Below, one piece after another: positions 36,362 through 45,633 of a DNA stretch of 54,772 bases. Position 1 is the first letter of the stretch. Each line of letters opens with the position of its first letter. Origin of the DNA: Dankookia rubra (GTDB lineage Bacteria > Pseudomonadota > Alphaproteobacteria > Acetobacterales > Acetobacteraceae); the NCBI RefSeq assembly GCF_004355005.1, contig NZ_SMSJ01000039.1:1-54772 (forward strand), given 5' to 3'. Made by a program: the position numbers and the translations under genes. Below the pieces are notes generated by a model that was given only the letters and a program-made list of their open reading frames with translations, did no database searches and was not told the origin of the DNA.

Positions 36362-36432
36362 TCTCTGTTCTGAAGCGGGACATCCTGGCCGGGTGGAAGC
36401 GCTCGGCCGGGCACCGGACCAAGAGCGGGGGC

Positions 36433-37221
36433 TCAAGGACGGGGAGACAGCGTCCCCGTCGGCGCCCAGGGGGTGACCAGCCCACCGCCGTCGAAGGCAC
36501 GCAGCGAAGGGTCGGCCGCAGCGTAATCCTCAACCCGCATGCCGCCGCCGGCATAGGCGCCGAGATCGGCAGCCTCCACCACCCGTGCGGTCGGCAGCCG
36601 CGTCATTGCCCCGGCCGGCAAGCCTAGTTGCGGCGCGACACTGGCGAGATAGTGTTCCGTCTCCTCCGGCAGGATCATGCTGCCGGCCAGCCAGGCCGCG
36701 GTCCGTTCCGGCCCGGCATTGTAGGCGGCCAGGAAGGCCGGGGCGCCGAAGCGGTCATGCATGGCCCGGATATAGGCCGCGCCGGCCAGGATGTTGTCGC
36801 GCGGCTCATAGGGATCCGGTCCCAGCCCGTGCCGCGCCGCCAGCGTGTCGTAGGTCCGCGGCATCACCTGCATCAGCCCCATGGCGCCGACCGGCGAGGT
36901 GATCGGGCGGCCGCTGGAATCAAACTGCCGCCCACCGCTCTCCTGCCGCATCACCGCGCGGATCCAGCGTTCCGGCACCTGGAAGCGGGCGGCAGCCTCC
37001 CGGACATGCGGGCCCCAGGGATCGCCGGACGGGCCGGGGACGACATAGGCGCCCGGCGCCCGCGCGCGGTAATAGCGGGCCTCGGCGCGGGAGGCGTCGA
37101 GGTCATAGCCGTAGTCGCCGTTGCCGTCATAACCGCGCCGGCCGTCCCAGACCGCGGCGGGACGGGCGCAGCCGGCCAGCAAGGCAAGCAGCAGGAAGGG
37201 CAGCAGACGGTTCTGGCGCAT
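36433..37221 (-). CDS. Lytic murein transglycosylase (SLT family) lipoprotein
   Basis: 262 residues that cleave peptidoglycan between MurNAc and GlcNAc. Lipobox LALLAGC (Cys about 18), a Tyr/Arg-rich linker, then the SLT domain from about 80: VPERWIRAVMRQESGG with the catalytic Glu, SPVGAMGLMQVMPRTYDTLA, DNILAGAAYIRAMHDRFG and LAAYNAGP. The internal ATG MRQNRLLPF gives a proper lipoprotein signal; the longer frame from 37260 would not. Anchored in the envelope. Confidence 0.9.
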   Translation of the reverse strand: MRQNRLLPFLLLALLAGCARPAAVWDGRRGYDGNGDYGYDLDASRAEARYYRARAPGAYVVPGPSGDPWGPHVREAAARFQVPERWIRAVMRQESGGRQFDSSGRPITSPVGAMGLMQVMPRTYDTLAARHGLGPDPYEPRDNILAGAAYIRAMHDRFGAPAFLAAYNAGPERTAAWLAGSMILPEETEHYLASVAPQLGLPAGAMTRLPTARVVEAADLGAYAGGGMRVEDYAAADPSLRAFDGGGLVTPWAPTGTLSPRP

Positions 37222-37293
37222 GATCGGGCACCGGGGCGGCAGGGCGCCGCATCCTGCCACGCGAGAAATGACCGGATCATGGCCCCGTGGTGG

Positions 37294-38628
37294 TCAGCCC
37301 GCGGCGGCGACCCGCAGCCGCTGCGCCACCTTCTCCGGCCCGATCAGCGGCAACAGGGTCTTCATCTCCGGTCCGTGCTCCTCCCCGGTCAAGGCCAGCC
37401 GCAGCGGCAGGAACAGCGGCTTACCCTTGCGGCCGGTCGCCTCCTTCAAGGCACCGGTCCAGGCGGCCCAGGTCGCCTCGTCCCAGGGGGCGGGTGGCAG
37501 GGCGGCAAGGGCGGCGCGGAAGAACTCCGCCTCCCCCTCCTGCGGCGGCGGGACCAGGGTGCCGCGCACCACCTCGAACCATTCCTTCGCTTCCGAAAGC
37601 AGGTCGAGATTGCCCCGGATGGCGTTCCACCAAGCTTCGTCGGCGCCCTCCGGCAGCAGCCCCCGGACGCTCTCGAAGCTGGCCTCGTGCAGGTGCCGGC
37701 GGTTCAGCGCCAGCAGTTGCTGGACGTCGAAGCGGGCCGGCGACTTCGAAATGGCGACCAGCCGAAAGCCGGCAACGAGGTCGCGCGGCAGGCCGGGCAT
37801 CGCGTCCTGCGCGGTGCCGAGCGCGGCGAGGTAGCCGGCCAGCGCCGCCGGCTCGATCCCATCCTTGCGGAGCTGGCGGAGCGAGAGCGAGCCGAGCCGC
37901 TTCGACAGCGGCCCGCCATCGGCATCGATCAGCAGCGGCAGGTGGATGAAGCGCAGCTTCTCCGGATTGCCGCCGAGCGCCTGCCAGAGGTCGATCTGCA
38001 CGCCAGTGTTGGTGACGTGGTCCTCGCCGCGAACAATATGCGTCACGCCGCTCTCGAGGTCGTCCACCACGCTGGTGAAGGTGTAGAGCGGCGTGCCGTC
38101 GGCGCGCAGCAGCACCGGGTCCGAGAGGCTCGGCAGCTTGACGGTGCGCGGGCCGAGCACGCCGTCCAGCCAGCTCACCTCCCGCATGTTCAGCTTGAAG
38201 CGCCAGTACGGCGTCTTGCCGTTGGCCAGCGCCCGCTCGTACTGCTCCTTCGTCATTTTCAGCGCGCCGCGGTCGTAGATCGGCGGGCGCTTCTGGCGGA
38301 GCTGCTGCTCGCGCTTGTAGCGCAGCTCCTCCTCCGACTCGAAGCAGGGGTAGAGCCGGCCGGAGGCCTTCAGCGTCTCGGCCGCCGCGGCATAGAGCGG
38401 CATGCGGTCGGACTGACGGAAATGCTCGTCCCAGTCGAGGCCGAGCCAGCGCAGGTCCTCCTCCAGCGCCTCGGCGTATTCCGACTTGCTGCGCTCGGTA
38501 TCGGTGTCGTCCAGCCGCAGCAGCACCCGGCCGCCAAGCTGACGGGCGAGCAGCCAGTTGACCAGCGCGGCGCGGGCATTGCCGACATGGAGGTAGCCCG
38601 TCGGCGAGGGGGCGAAGCGGAGTTTCAC
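37294..38628 (-). CDS. gltX: Glutamate--tRNA ligase
   Basis: Class I synthetase, 444 residues. It starts at a GTG (VKLRFAPSPTGYLHVGNARAAL; HVGN is the HIGH motif) with GGAG eight bases upstream, right after the stop of the previous ORF. LRLDDTDTERS, VRGEDHVTNTGVQIDLW and the KMSKS-type GPLSKRLGS follow. The sequence is of the GltX2 kind that many alphaproteobacteria keep beside a second copy, so it may be discriminating or not. Upstream frame to 38691 is not conserved. Confidence 0.94.
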   Translation of the reverse strand: MKLRFAPSPTGYLHVGNARAALVNWLLARQLGGRVLLRLDDTDTERSKSEYAEALEEDLRWLGLDWDEHFRQSDRMPLYAAAAETLKASGRLYPCFESEEELRYKREQQLRQKRPPIYDRGALKMTKEQYERALANGKTPYWRFKLNMREVSWLDGVLGPRTVKLPSLSDPVLLRADGTPLYTFTSVVDDLESGVTHIVRGEDHVTNTGVQIDLWQALGGNPEKLRFIHLPLLIDADGGPLSKRLGSLSLRQLRKDGIEPAALAGYLAALGTAQDAMPGLPRDLVAGFRLVAISKSPARFDVQQLLALNRRHLHEASFESVRGLLPEGADEAWWNAIRGNLDLLSEAKEWFEVVRGTLVPPPQEGEAEFFRAALAALPPAPWDEATWAAWTGALKEATGRKGKPLFLPLRLALTGEEHGPEMKTLLPLIGPEKVAQRLRVAAAG

Positions 38629-38630
38629 GA

Positions 38631-38996
38631 TCAGGGCTCCAGCGCGGCGTAGTCGGTGTCCTGCTTCCGCGCCGCAGGATTGGCGATGCAATGGGTGACC
38701 CAGGCGGCCAGGTCGAAGCCGGGCGTCTCGGCATATTCGCCCCAGCGGTCGTACATCTCGGCGAGTTCAGCCGGGGATGCGGCCTCGCGGCGCAGGTCCT
38801 CGACCTGGGCGCGGACGAAGCGGCGGGCGTATTCCTGGGCCGCCTCTGCCGAGGCGAAGCCCTCGACCTGCCATTCCTCCTCCGGGTCGCCCTCGTCGGC
38901 AAAGTCGCCGCAGCGGACCCGGTGGCGGCCGGTATCCCGGGCCGGCCGATTCAGACCTCCGCGCCCGCCGGCGCTCAGGTCATCGGGGCGGCTCAT
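38631..38996 (-). CDS. Hypothetical protein, paralogue of the next ORF
   Basis: 121 residues, acidic and hydrophilic, cytoplasmic. The central part W.VEGFASAEAAQEYARRFVRAQVEDLR...AELAEMYDRWGEYAE resembles the adjacent upstream ORF (GGFQTLEHANAFARRYVRDSMERCR...AVIAAWFAFGEDAE), suggesting an old tandem duplication. Its stop lies two bases before gltX. No family recognised. Confidence 0.65.
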   Translation of the reverse strand: MSRPDDLSAGGRGGLNRPARDTGRHRVRCGDFADEGDPEEEWQVEGFASAEAAQEYARRFVRAQVEDLRREAASPAELAEMYDRWGEYAETPGFDLAAWVTHCIANPAARKQDTDYAALEP

Positions 38997-39382
38997 TCCT
39001 CCTCCTCCGCGGCCACGTCGTCCTCGTCCCGGCGAGGGTCGAGCGCCCGCCAGTTGCGGTCCTCGGCATCCAGCGGCGGGCGGGCGGCGAAGTCGTTGAG
39101 CTCGGCGGCGCTCCGCCAGGCCTGCTCGGCGCCGCCGACCACCTCGGCATCCTCGCCGAAGGCGAACCAGGCGGCGATGACGGCGTCCGGCCGCATGCCG
39201 CGCGTGCGGCAGCGCTCCATGCTGTCCCGCACGTAGCGGCGGGCAAAGGCATTGGCGTGCTCCAGCGTCTGGAAGCCGCCGATGGTCTCGACCGGGTCGG
39301 CGCCGTTACCGCCCGAGAGATCGAGGATGCGGACGGCGAAGCCGCCCGGCGGGCTGAACAGGCCGGTATCGAAAGCGCTCAT
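38993..39382 (-). CDS. Hypothetical protein, tandem paralogue
   Basis: 129 residues, starting MSAFDTGLFSPPGGFAVRILDLSGG, with the shared GF....A.AFARRYVR core and a very acidic end (RRDEDDVAAEEEE). The stop overlaps the next ORF's ATG as ATGA, so the pair is cotranslated and runs into gltX. Unrecognised family; function unknown. Confidence 0.65.
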   Translation of the reverse strand: MSAFDTGLFSPPGGFAVRILDLSGGNGADPVETIGGFQTLEHANAFARRYVRDSMERCRTRGMRPDAVIAAWFAFGEDAEVVGGAEQAWRSAAELNDFAARPPLDAEDRNWRALDPRRDEDDVAAEEEE

Positions 39383-39452
39383 CGGAAGGGTCCGCGGATC
39401 ATGGAGGCAGCCATAACGCCGCGCGCTGCGGAACGCACGCGGGGCGGCGCGA

Positions 39453-40256
39453 TCAGCCCGGCCGGTCGGGCCGCAGCACCGCGAGCGCCAGGCCGGCACA
39501 GACCACGGCGACCGCCAGCAGCCCCATAGGCGACAGCGCCTCGCCCAGCAGCGGCCAGGCGAGCAGCGCGGCGAGCCCCGGCACCGCGGCGCCGATCATG
39601 GTGGTCGGCCCCGGGCCGAGCAGGGCGACGCAGCGGGTATAGAAGAAGCCGGCCAGGAGGACCGAGCCGATGCCGTGGAAGGCCGCCTGGCTGGCGATCA
39701 CCGGCCAGGAGGCCTGGGCCAGGTTGGAGGGCAGCAGCAGGTACCAGACCGGCAGGTAGAGCGGCCCGGTCAGCAGCGCGACGGTCAGGGTCGCCTCGAT
39801 CGCCCGCAGCCGCCAGCGCTGCACCAGCAGGGTATAGACCGCCCAGCCGGTAACCGCCGTCAGGAACAGCAGCGTGCCGGTCCAGGCACCCTCGAAAGCT
39901 CCGGCGGTGGCTTGGCCCAGCAGCAGGCAGCCGGCGGCGACGATGCCGAGGCTCGCGGCCCGCCACGGCCCGATCCGCCCCTGCCCCATGGCGACGCTCA
40001 GCAGCGCCGCCGCCACCGGCAGCCCGGCCGCCATCACAGTCGAGCCCTGGGCCGCCGGCGCCAGCTGGTAGCCGGCATAGGCACAAAGGGGAAAGCAGAG
40101 ACCGGCGAAGACGACGATGGCCGGCCAGCGCCGCGGCGGGATGCGCGGCAGGCCGAACCAGGCGAGCAGCGGCAGCGCGGCGAGGAAGGCGCCGCCGAAG
40201 CGCAGCGCCGCCACGTCCCAGGGCGTCAGCGCCTGCCGCACGGTCAGCCGCGACAT
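39453..40256 (-). CDS. EamA/DMT-superfamily transporter, start uncertain
   Basis: Multi-helix inner-membrane exporter-like protein. From the first ATG the product is 267 residues and starts mid-way through the usual first loop. In the same frame the upstream codons encode DRLAGWACAAGLLCIWVSFHL, a convincing first transmembrane helix, but contain no ATG, GTG or TTG. A CTG at 40350-40352 overlaps the stop of the upstream gene (CTGA) and would give 299 residues, the normal DMT length. Motifs such as AALRFGGAFLAAL and the two repeated five-helix halves support the family. Substrate unknown. Confidence 0.85.
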   Translation of the reverse strand: MSRLTVRQALTPWDVAALRFGGAFLAALPLLAWFGLPRIPPRRWPAIVVFAGLCFPLCAYAGYQLAPAAQGSTVMAAGLPVAAALLSVAMGQGRIGPWRAASLGIVAAGCLLLGQATAGAFEGAWTGTLLFLTAVTGWAVYTLLVQRWRLRAIEATLTVALLTGPLYLPVWYLLLPSNLAQASWPVIASQAAFHGIGSVLLAGFFYTRCVALLGPGPTTMIGAAVPGLAALLAWPLLGEALSPMGLLAVAVVCAGLALAVLRPDRPG

Positions 40257-40348
40257 CAGGTGGAAACTGACCCAGATGCAGAGCAGCCCGGCCGCGCAGG
40301 CCCAGCCCGCGAGCCGGTCGCGCCGCCGCGCAGCCTCCGCAGGAAAGC

Positions 40349-41518
40349 TCAGCCGCCGTGGTTCCCGTTCTTCTTCCGGTCGCCATTCCGCCGCAGCAGG
40401 AATTCGCGACCGACCTTCACCCGCGGCGCGCCGTCATAGGAAACGATATCGGCGGTGGCATAGGTCTCCGACCAGATGTCGGGCAGGTAGCTGCCGGTGC
40501 CGACCACGTCGATCGGCGCCTTGGCATCGGCCATGACCCGGCATTTCTGCACGTTGAAGCCGGATGAGGCGACGATCCGCACCTTGGGGAAGCCGGCCTC
40601 GTCCAATGCCTCCCGCATCCGCCAGATGGCGCTGGCGGAGACGCCGGTGCCGACGAGGTGGCGCAGCTCGGTCTCCGAGCGGTAGCGGCGGATGGCGCCG
40701 GGCGCGTGGCGTTCCAGCACGGCGTAGCTCTCGGCCGGGTCCAGCCCCTCGAGGAAGCGCCCGCCGTGAGTATCGAGCCGGACCGCGACCTTGCCGGCCG
40801 CCGCCAGCTCGGGGAAGCGGCGGCAAACGGCCAAGCCATCCGTCACCTCCCGGCCGAAGTAGTCGACCAGGACCGTGAGGTTCTCGTCCGGAAAGGCCTC
40901 CTGGAACATCTCGGCAGCGCGAAGGGTGCTGCCGGCATAGCCGATCAGGGCATGCGGCATGGTGCCATAGCCGCGCGGCGCGCCGAACCAATGGGCGGTG
41001 GCGTCGGTGGCGTTGCCGATGAAGCCCTTCGCCCCTTCCTTGATGGCGGCGCCACCGCCGACGCTGGCGGCATAGGCCATCATGTTAGCCATCTCGGCGC
41101 CGGCGCAGTGCCGCGCATCCATGGCCAGGAAGGAGACGTCCGGCAGCTCGACGCACATCTGGTAGGCGTTGTGCGCGGCGACGCAGGGCGGGCCGAGCTT
41201 CTGCAGGTAGAGCGTCTCGAGGTCGGCGAGCTCGACCAGCGACCCCGTGACGTAGAGCAGCGGGTCGCCGGCGCCGACCCAGGTGCCCTCCGGGTGCATC
41301 AGCTCGATCTCGAACCGCGTGCCGCGGTCGCGGGCCACGCTTTCGAGGAACTCCACCGCCAGCCGCGGCGCACTGACCACGGGGCGGCGGAGGAAGACCG
41401 CATAAGTGACGCGGACATCGCCGAAGCGCTGCACGATCGCCCGGGTGCGGTTGAAATAGGCGTCGGTGCGGGCGGAGATCGCCGCATCGCTGGGTCCCGC
41501 CGGCGGCGATCCGTCCAT
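40349..41518 (-). CDS. Nicotinate phosphoribosyltransferase-like protein
   Basis: 389 residues of the NAPRTase group (NAD salvage, joining nicotinate and PRPP). Motifs: ARTDAYFNRTRAIVQRF at the start, MDARHCAGAEM, VRLDTHGGRFLEGLDP, IVASSGFNVQKCRVMADAKAPIDVVGTGSYLP (phosphate loop) and the ending DGAPRVKVGREFL. It could also act on a related pyridine base. The ATG at 41518 has GGGGGAAG upstream. It overlaps a possible CTG start of the next gene. Confidence 0.85.
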   Translation of the reverse strand: MDGSPPAGPSDAAISARTDAYFNRTRAIVQRFGDVRVTYAVFLRRPVVSAPRLAVEFLESVARDRGTRFEIELMHPEGTWVGAGDPLLYVTGSLVELADLETLYLQKLGPPCVAAHNAYQMCVELPDVSFLAMDARHCAGAEMANMMAYAASVGGGAAIKEGAKGFIGNATDATAHWFGAPRGYGTMPHALIGYAGSTLRAAEMFQEAFPDENLTVLVDYFGREVTDGLAVCRRFPELAAAGKVAVRLDTHGGRFLEGLDPAESYAVLERHAPGAIRRYRSETELRHLVGTGVSASAIWRMREALDEAGFPKVRIVASSGFNVQKCRVMADAKAPIDVVGTGSYLPDIWSETYATADIVSYDGAPRVKVGREFLLRRNGDRKKNGNHGG

Positions 41519-41535
41519 CGTGCTTCCCCCTTGGC

Positions 41536-42915
41536 CTATTCGGCTGCCCGCGCGGGCAGCGCCGGCGCGGCGATGCGCCGGGCCTTGAGCTCCTCCGCGA
41601 TCAGGAAGGCCAGCTCCAGCGACTGCTCGGCATTCAGTCGCGGATCGCAGAAGGTCTGGTAGCGCAGCGCGAGGTCGGCCTCGCTCAGCCGGTGCGCACC
41701 GCCGAGGCATTCGGTGACCTCCTGCCCCGTCATCTCGACATGCACGCCGCCGGGCTGGGTGCCCTCCGCGGCATGGGCGTCGAAGAAGCGGCGGACCTCG
41801 GTCAGGATGGCGTCGAAGGGCCGGGTCTTATAGGCGCCGACGCTGGTGGTGTTGCCGTGCATCGGGTCGGACAGCCAGACCACGTTGCGGCCGGCCCGCT
41901 TCACGGCGCGCAGCAGCGGCGGCAGCTTGGCCTCGATCTTGTCGGCCCCCATACGGGAGATGAGCGTCAGCCGGCCCATCTCGTTCTCGGGGTTCAGCAG
42001 CTCGGTCAGCCGCACCAGGTCGTCAGGGTCGGAGGTCGGGCCGACCTTCAGGCCGATCGGGTTCTTCACCCCGCGCAGGAACTCGACATGCGCGCCGTCC
42101 GGCTGCCGCGTGCGGTCGCCGATCCAGAGAAAGTGGGCCGAGCAGGCGTAATGGTCGCCGGTGGTGGAATCGACCCGGGTCAGCGCCTGCTCGTAGCCGA
42201 GCAAAAGGCTCTCATGGGAGGTGTAGAAATCCGTCTCCCGCACCTGCGGCAGGTCCGACATGCCGCAGGCCTGCATGAAGCCCAGCGTCTCGTCGATCCG
42301 CGCCGCCAGGTCCTGATAGCGGGACGCCAGCGGGCTGCGCTCGACGAAGCCGAGGTTCCAGCGGTGGACCTGGTGCAGGTCGGCATAACCACCCGTGGCG
42401 AAGGCGCGCAGCAGGTTCAGCGTGCCGGCCGACTGCATGTAGGCGAACTCCATCCGCGCCGGGTCCGGGATGCGGGCGGCGGCGGTGAAGTCGGGGCCGT
42501 TGACGATGTCGCCGCGATAGGAGGGCAGCGTGACGCCGTCCTTGGTCTCCACGTCGGAGGAGCGCGGCTTGGCGAACTGCCCCGCCATGCGGCCGAGCTT
42601 CACCACCGGGGTGCCGCCGCCGAAGGTCAGCACCACGGCCATCTGCAGCAGCACGCGGAAGGTGTCGCGGATGATGTTGGCGGTGAAGTCGGAGAAGCTT
42701 TCGGCGCAGTCGCCGCCCTGCAGCACGAAGGCCTGGCCCTGGCCGGCCTTGGCCAGCGCCGCCTTCAGCCGCCGCGCCTCGCCGGCGAAGACCAGGGGCG
42801 GCCATTGGGCAAGGCGCGCCTCGGCCTCGGCCAGCTTCGCCTGATCGGGGTATTCGGGAACCTGCCGGATCGGCATGTCCCGCCAGCTTCCGGGGTGCCA
42901 CCCGCGCGCGGTCAT
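41536..42915 (-). CDS. aroG: 3-deoxy-7-phosphoheptulonate synthase, class II
   Basis: First enzyme of the shikimate pathway, joining PEP and erythrose 4-phosphate. The 459 residues are of class II (plant/actinobacterial type): [13 protein letters not shown] near 80-92, [79 protein letters not shown] and [17 protein letters not shown]. Starts [13 protein letters not shown], as in relatives. Class II enzymes are common in alphaproteobacteria. It precedes the NAPRTase-like gene by 17 bases. Confidence 0.95.
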   Translation of the reverse strand: MTARGWHPGSWRDMPIRQVPEYPDQAKLAEAEARLAQWPPLVFAGEARRLKAALAKAGQGQAFVLQGGDCAESFSDFTANIIRDTFRVLLQMAVVLTFGGGTPVVKLGRMAGQFAKPRSSDVETKDGVTLPSYRGDIVNGPDFTAAARIPDPARMEFAYMQSAGTLNLLRAFATGGYADLHQVHRWNLGFVERSPLASRYQDLAARIDETLGFMQACGMSDLPQVRETDFYTSHESLLLGYEQALTRVDSTTGDHYACSAHFLWIGDRTRQPDGAHVEFLRGVKNPIGLKVGPTSDPDDLVRLTELLNPENEMGRLTLISRMGADKIEAKLPPLLRAVKRAGRNVVWLSDPMHGNTTSVGAYKTRPFDAILTEVRRFFDAHAAEGTQPGGVHVEMTGQEVTECLGGAHRLSEADLALRYQTFCDPRLNAEQSLELAFLIAEELKARRIAAPALPARAAE

Positions 42916-43005
42916 TGTGAGCGTTTCCTGGTCAAAGGAGGGCGAGCCTAGCCCAGCCGCGCGCCGGGGTGAACCCGCCCGACGCAGGGCAGCTTCGCGG
43001 GGCTG

Positions 43006-44385
43006 CTATTCCGCTGCCGCACGGATGCCGGCCTCCCGCGTCCGGGTCCGCATCGTCACGAACTCCTCGGCCGCGGTCGGGTGAATGCCGATGGTGCGGT
43101 CGAAATCCTGCTTGGTCAGGCCGGCGGCGACCGCGATGCCGATCCCTTGCATGATCTCGGCGCTGTCCTCGCCCAGCATGTGGGCGCCGAGCACCCGCTG
43201 GGTCTCCTGGCAGACCACCAGCTTCATCAGCGACTTGCGCCCCGGCCGCTTGCTGATGGTGTGCCGCATCGGGGTAAAGGAGGCGACATAGACGTCGACC
43301 GGCCCGAGCAGCGCCGCATCCGCTTCCGTCATCCCCACCGTGCCGATGGGGGGCGAGGTAAAGACCGCGGTCGGGACGTTCAGGTAGCTGGCGCGGCGGG
43401 GGTTCTTGCCGAACAGCGTGTCGGCCAGGGCATGGCCGACCGCGGTCGCCATCGGCGTCAGGTTCAGCTTGTCCGTGACGTCGCCGATCGCCCAGATATT
43501 GGGCGCGGTGGTGCGGTGCTCCTCGTCCACCTCGATCGCGCCCTTCTCGGTGCACATCACCCCGGCGGCGTCGAGGTGCAGCCCGTGGGTATGCGGCACC
43601 CGTCCGGTGGCGAAGAGGACGGCATCGGCCTCGATCGCGTCCCCGCCCAGGATGCTGAGGCGGAGATGGTCGCCCTGGCGGTCGAGGCGGGCCGGGTGGT
43701 GGCCGCAATGCTGGCGTATCCCTTGCGCGTCCAGCGCATCCTTCAGCGCGACCCGGATGTCGTGGTCGAAGCCGCGCAGCGGCAGGTCGGCGCGGTAGAC
43801 AAGGTCCACCTCGGCGCCGAGGCCGCGGAAGACGCAGGCGAACTCGAGCGCGATATAGCCGCTGCCGATCACCGTCAGCCGGCGCGGCACCTGCTTCAGG
43901 TTGAAGACGTCGTCCGACAGCATGCCGAGCTCGTCGCCCGGGATGCCCGGCCGCACCGCCCGGCCGCCGACCGCGACGACGATCTTCTCGGCGGTCACCC
44001 GGCGGCCGCCGACATCGAGCGTATGCGCGTCGATGAAGGTTGCCCTGGCGTCGAAGACGGTGCAGCCGGCGCCGGCCAGCAGCCGGCCGTAGATGCCGTT
44101 CAGCCGCGCCACCTCGGCATCCCGCGCCGCGGCCAGGACCGAGAGGTCGAAGCCGGTCTTCTGCACCGTCCAGCCGAAGGCCGCGGCATCCTCGGCCCAT
44201 TGGCCGTACTCGGCGGCGTTCACCATGATCTTCTTCGGCACGCAGCCGACATTGACGCAGGTGCCGCCCCAGAAACGCTCCTCGGCGATGCCGACGCGGG
44301 CGCCATGGGTCGCGGCGATGCGGCCGCAGCGCACGCCGGCCGAGCCGCCGCCGATGACGAAGAGATCGAAGTCGTAGGCGGTCAT
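43006..44385 (-). CDS. gor: Glutathione-disulfide reductase
   Basis: FAD/NADPH enzyme that keeps glutathione reduced. The 459 residues begin MTAYDFDLFVIGGGSAGVRCGRIA (FAD site), have the redox pair Cys43 and Cys48 in GGTCVNVGCVPKK, an NADPH-binding VIGSGYIALEFA region, and the C-terminal HPTAAEE with the catalytic His. The ATG overlaps the stop of a 25-codon upstream ORF. Upstream frame from 44475 is not conserved. Confidence 0.95.
   Translation of the reverse strand: MTAYDFDLFVIGGGSAGVRCGRIAATHGARVGIAEERFWGGTCVNVGCVPKKIMVNAAEYGQWAEDAAAFGWTVQKTGFDLSVLAAARDAEVARLNGIYGRLLAGAGCTVFDARATFIDAHTLDVGGRRVTAEKIVVAVGGRAVRPGIPGDELGMLSDDVFNLKQVPRRLTVIGSGYIALEFACVFRGLGAEVDLVYRADLPLRGFDHDIRVALKDALDAQGIRQHCGHHPARLDRQGDHLRLSILGGDAIEADAVLFATGRVPHTHGLHLDAAGVMCTEKGAIEVDEEHRTTAPNIWAIGDVTDKLNLTPMATAVGHALADTLFGKNPRRASYLNVPTAVFTSPPIGTVGMTEADAALLGPVDVYVASFTPMRHTISKRPGRKSLMKLVVCQETQRVLGAHMLGEDSAEIMQGIGIAVAAGLTKQDFDRTIGIHPTAAEEFVTMRTRTREAGIRAAAE
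44352..44379 (-). repeat. 28-bp direct repeat, downstream unit (inside gor codons 3-11)
   Basis: The 28-base sequence covering the codons for AYDFDLFVI in gor occurs again, identical, at 44429-44456, 77 bases away. It is the 5' coding segment of gor. Confidence 0.9.
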
Positions 44386-44459
44386 CGGCGGCACTCCCCC
44401 TCGAAGCGGGGCGCAAGCGCCCCGGGGGCGATGACGAAGAGATCGAAGTCGTAGGCCAT
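44382..44459 (-). CDS. 25-residue leader ORF upstream of gor, partial copy of its start
   Basis: An ATG at 44457-44459 begins MAYDFDLFVI, a copy of gor codons 1 and 3-11, then continues APGALAPRFEGECRR and stops in TGA that overlaps the gor ATG (ATGA). A perfect hairpin (GGGGCGC, AA, GCGCCCC at 44408-44423) lies inside. It could act as a translational coupling or attenuating leader, or be a duplication scar left in place. No Shine-Dalgarno was judged strong. Confidence 0.5.
   Translation of the reverse strand: MAYDFDLFVIAPGALAPRFEGECRR
44429..44456 (-). repeat. 28-bp direct repeat, upstream unit (leader ORF)
   Basis: Identical to 44352-44379, in the same frame relative to its own ATG. The two units are 77 bases apart and separated by a hairpin-forming GC sequence, which points to a local duplication event. 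Confidence 0.9.
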
Positions 44460-44544
44460 GGGATCGCCTTTCCACCGCCGGCCGGGGCCGGTCCTTTCGT
44501 CCTATATGCGCTGCCGGGGGGCGGAAGGTAACCCGGGCGCCGCC

Positions 44545-45516
44545 TCAGGCCACCGCATCGAAGCCATGCGCCGTGAGGAAGCGGCGGCCGCGCAGGGCGG
44601 CTTCCGCATCGGCAGTGCGCAGCAGGTCGAGAAAGGCCGCCTCGGCCTCCGAGGGCTGGTGGTTGCGCAGCCGGAGGATGCCGAGCCGCACCTCCATCCA
44701 GGGCTCCCGCCAGGGCAGCACCACCACCTTTCCGGCCGCGACCGCCGCCTCGGCCAGGACGACGGCGGTGCCCGCCACCGCATCCGATTCCTGCGCCGCG
44801 CTCAGCGCCGCGGTCGGGCTTTCCAGCATCAGCGCCGGGAAGGCGGGGTGCAGCCGCCCCGCCTGCCGCGCCTGCTCCCGCGCCAGGACCAGCGGTTCCT
44901 GCACGCGGCGCGGCACACGGCCGAGGAAGACAAAAGGCGCGGCCATGATCCGCGCCAGGTCCAGCGGCGCGCCCGGGGCGGCCAGCGGGTGCCCCGGCCG
45001 CACCAGGAAGACGCCGGGCATCGGGTTCAGCTGCTCGACCTGCAGGTCCGGCGCCTCGCCGAGGTCGCTGAGGTCGGCGATGCCGATCACCACCTCCCGC
45101 TCCCGCACCGCGCGGGGCACCTCCGTCCAGTTCAGGGTGGCGAGGCGGAGCCGGGTATTGGGATAGAGGCCCAGCATGCGGGCGGCCGCGGTCACCGCGA
45201 TGGATTCGGCCGAATAGCCGCCGGCGCCGATCGGGACCGTCTGCACCTGCGGGCCGCGCACCGCGGCCAGGTGCCGGTCCAGGCGTTCCAGCCGGTCGAG
45301 GATCTCCCCGGCCTCCCCCAGCAGGACGCGGCAGAGGTCGGTCGGCACCACGCCGCGGCGGCTGCGCTCGAACAGCGGCCCGCGGAGCCGCGCCTCGAGT
45401 CCCGCCAGGCTGCGGGTCAGCGCCGGCTGGCCCACCGCCAGCACCCGGGCGGCGCGCGCCAGGCTGCCGTGCTCGGCGATGGCACGGACCAGGATCAGGT
45501 CACGGACCTCCAGCAT
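44545..45516 (-). CDS. LysR-family transcriptional regulator
   Basis: 323 residues: winged helix-turn-helix at about 1-60 (RDLILVRAIAEHGSLARAARVLAVGQPALTRSLAGLEARLRGPLFERS region) and a LysR effector-binding domain (about 90-300). It lies on the opposite strand to the FGE-sulfatase genes with a 117-base shared promoter region, so it is the probable regulator of that operon and of itself. The effector is likely a sulfur metabolite or a sulfated substrate, by context only. The ATG with the natural HTH N-terminus was chosen; the frame is open upstream. Confidence 0.9.
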   Translation of the reverse strand: MLEVRDLILVRAIAEHGSLARAARVLAVGQPALTRSLAGLEARLRGPLFERSRRGVVPTDLCRVLLGEAGEILDRLERLDRHLAAVRGPQVQTVPIGAGGYSAESIAVTAAARMLGLYPNTRLRLATLNWTEVPRAVREREVVIGIADLSDLGEAPDLQVEQLNPMPGVFLVRPGHPLAAPGAPLDLARIMAAPFVFLGRVPRRVQEPLVLAREQARQAGRLHPAFPALMLESPTAALSAAQESDAVAGTAVVLAEAAVAAGKVVVLPWREPWMEVRLGILRLRNHQPSEAEAAFLDLLRTADAEAALRGRRFLTAHGFDAVA

Positions 45517-45633
45517 ATGCCTTTCCGGGAAGGACAAGTTGCCGCAACAGCATTGGTAGCAGACCGGACAGACCCGCCATAGTCCTGCCGCCAGCGCCAT
45601 CCCGGCGCCGCGCCGGAGGAGACGGACATCCCG

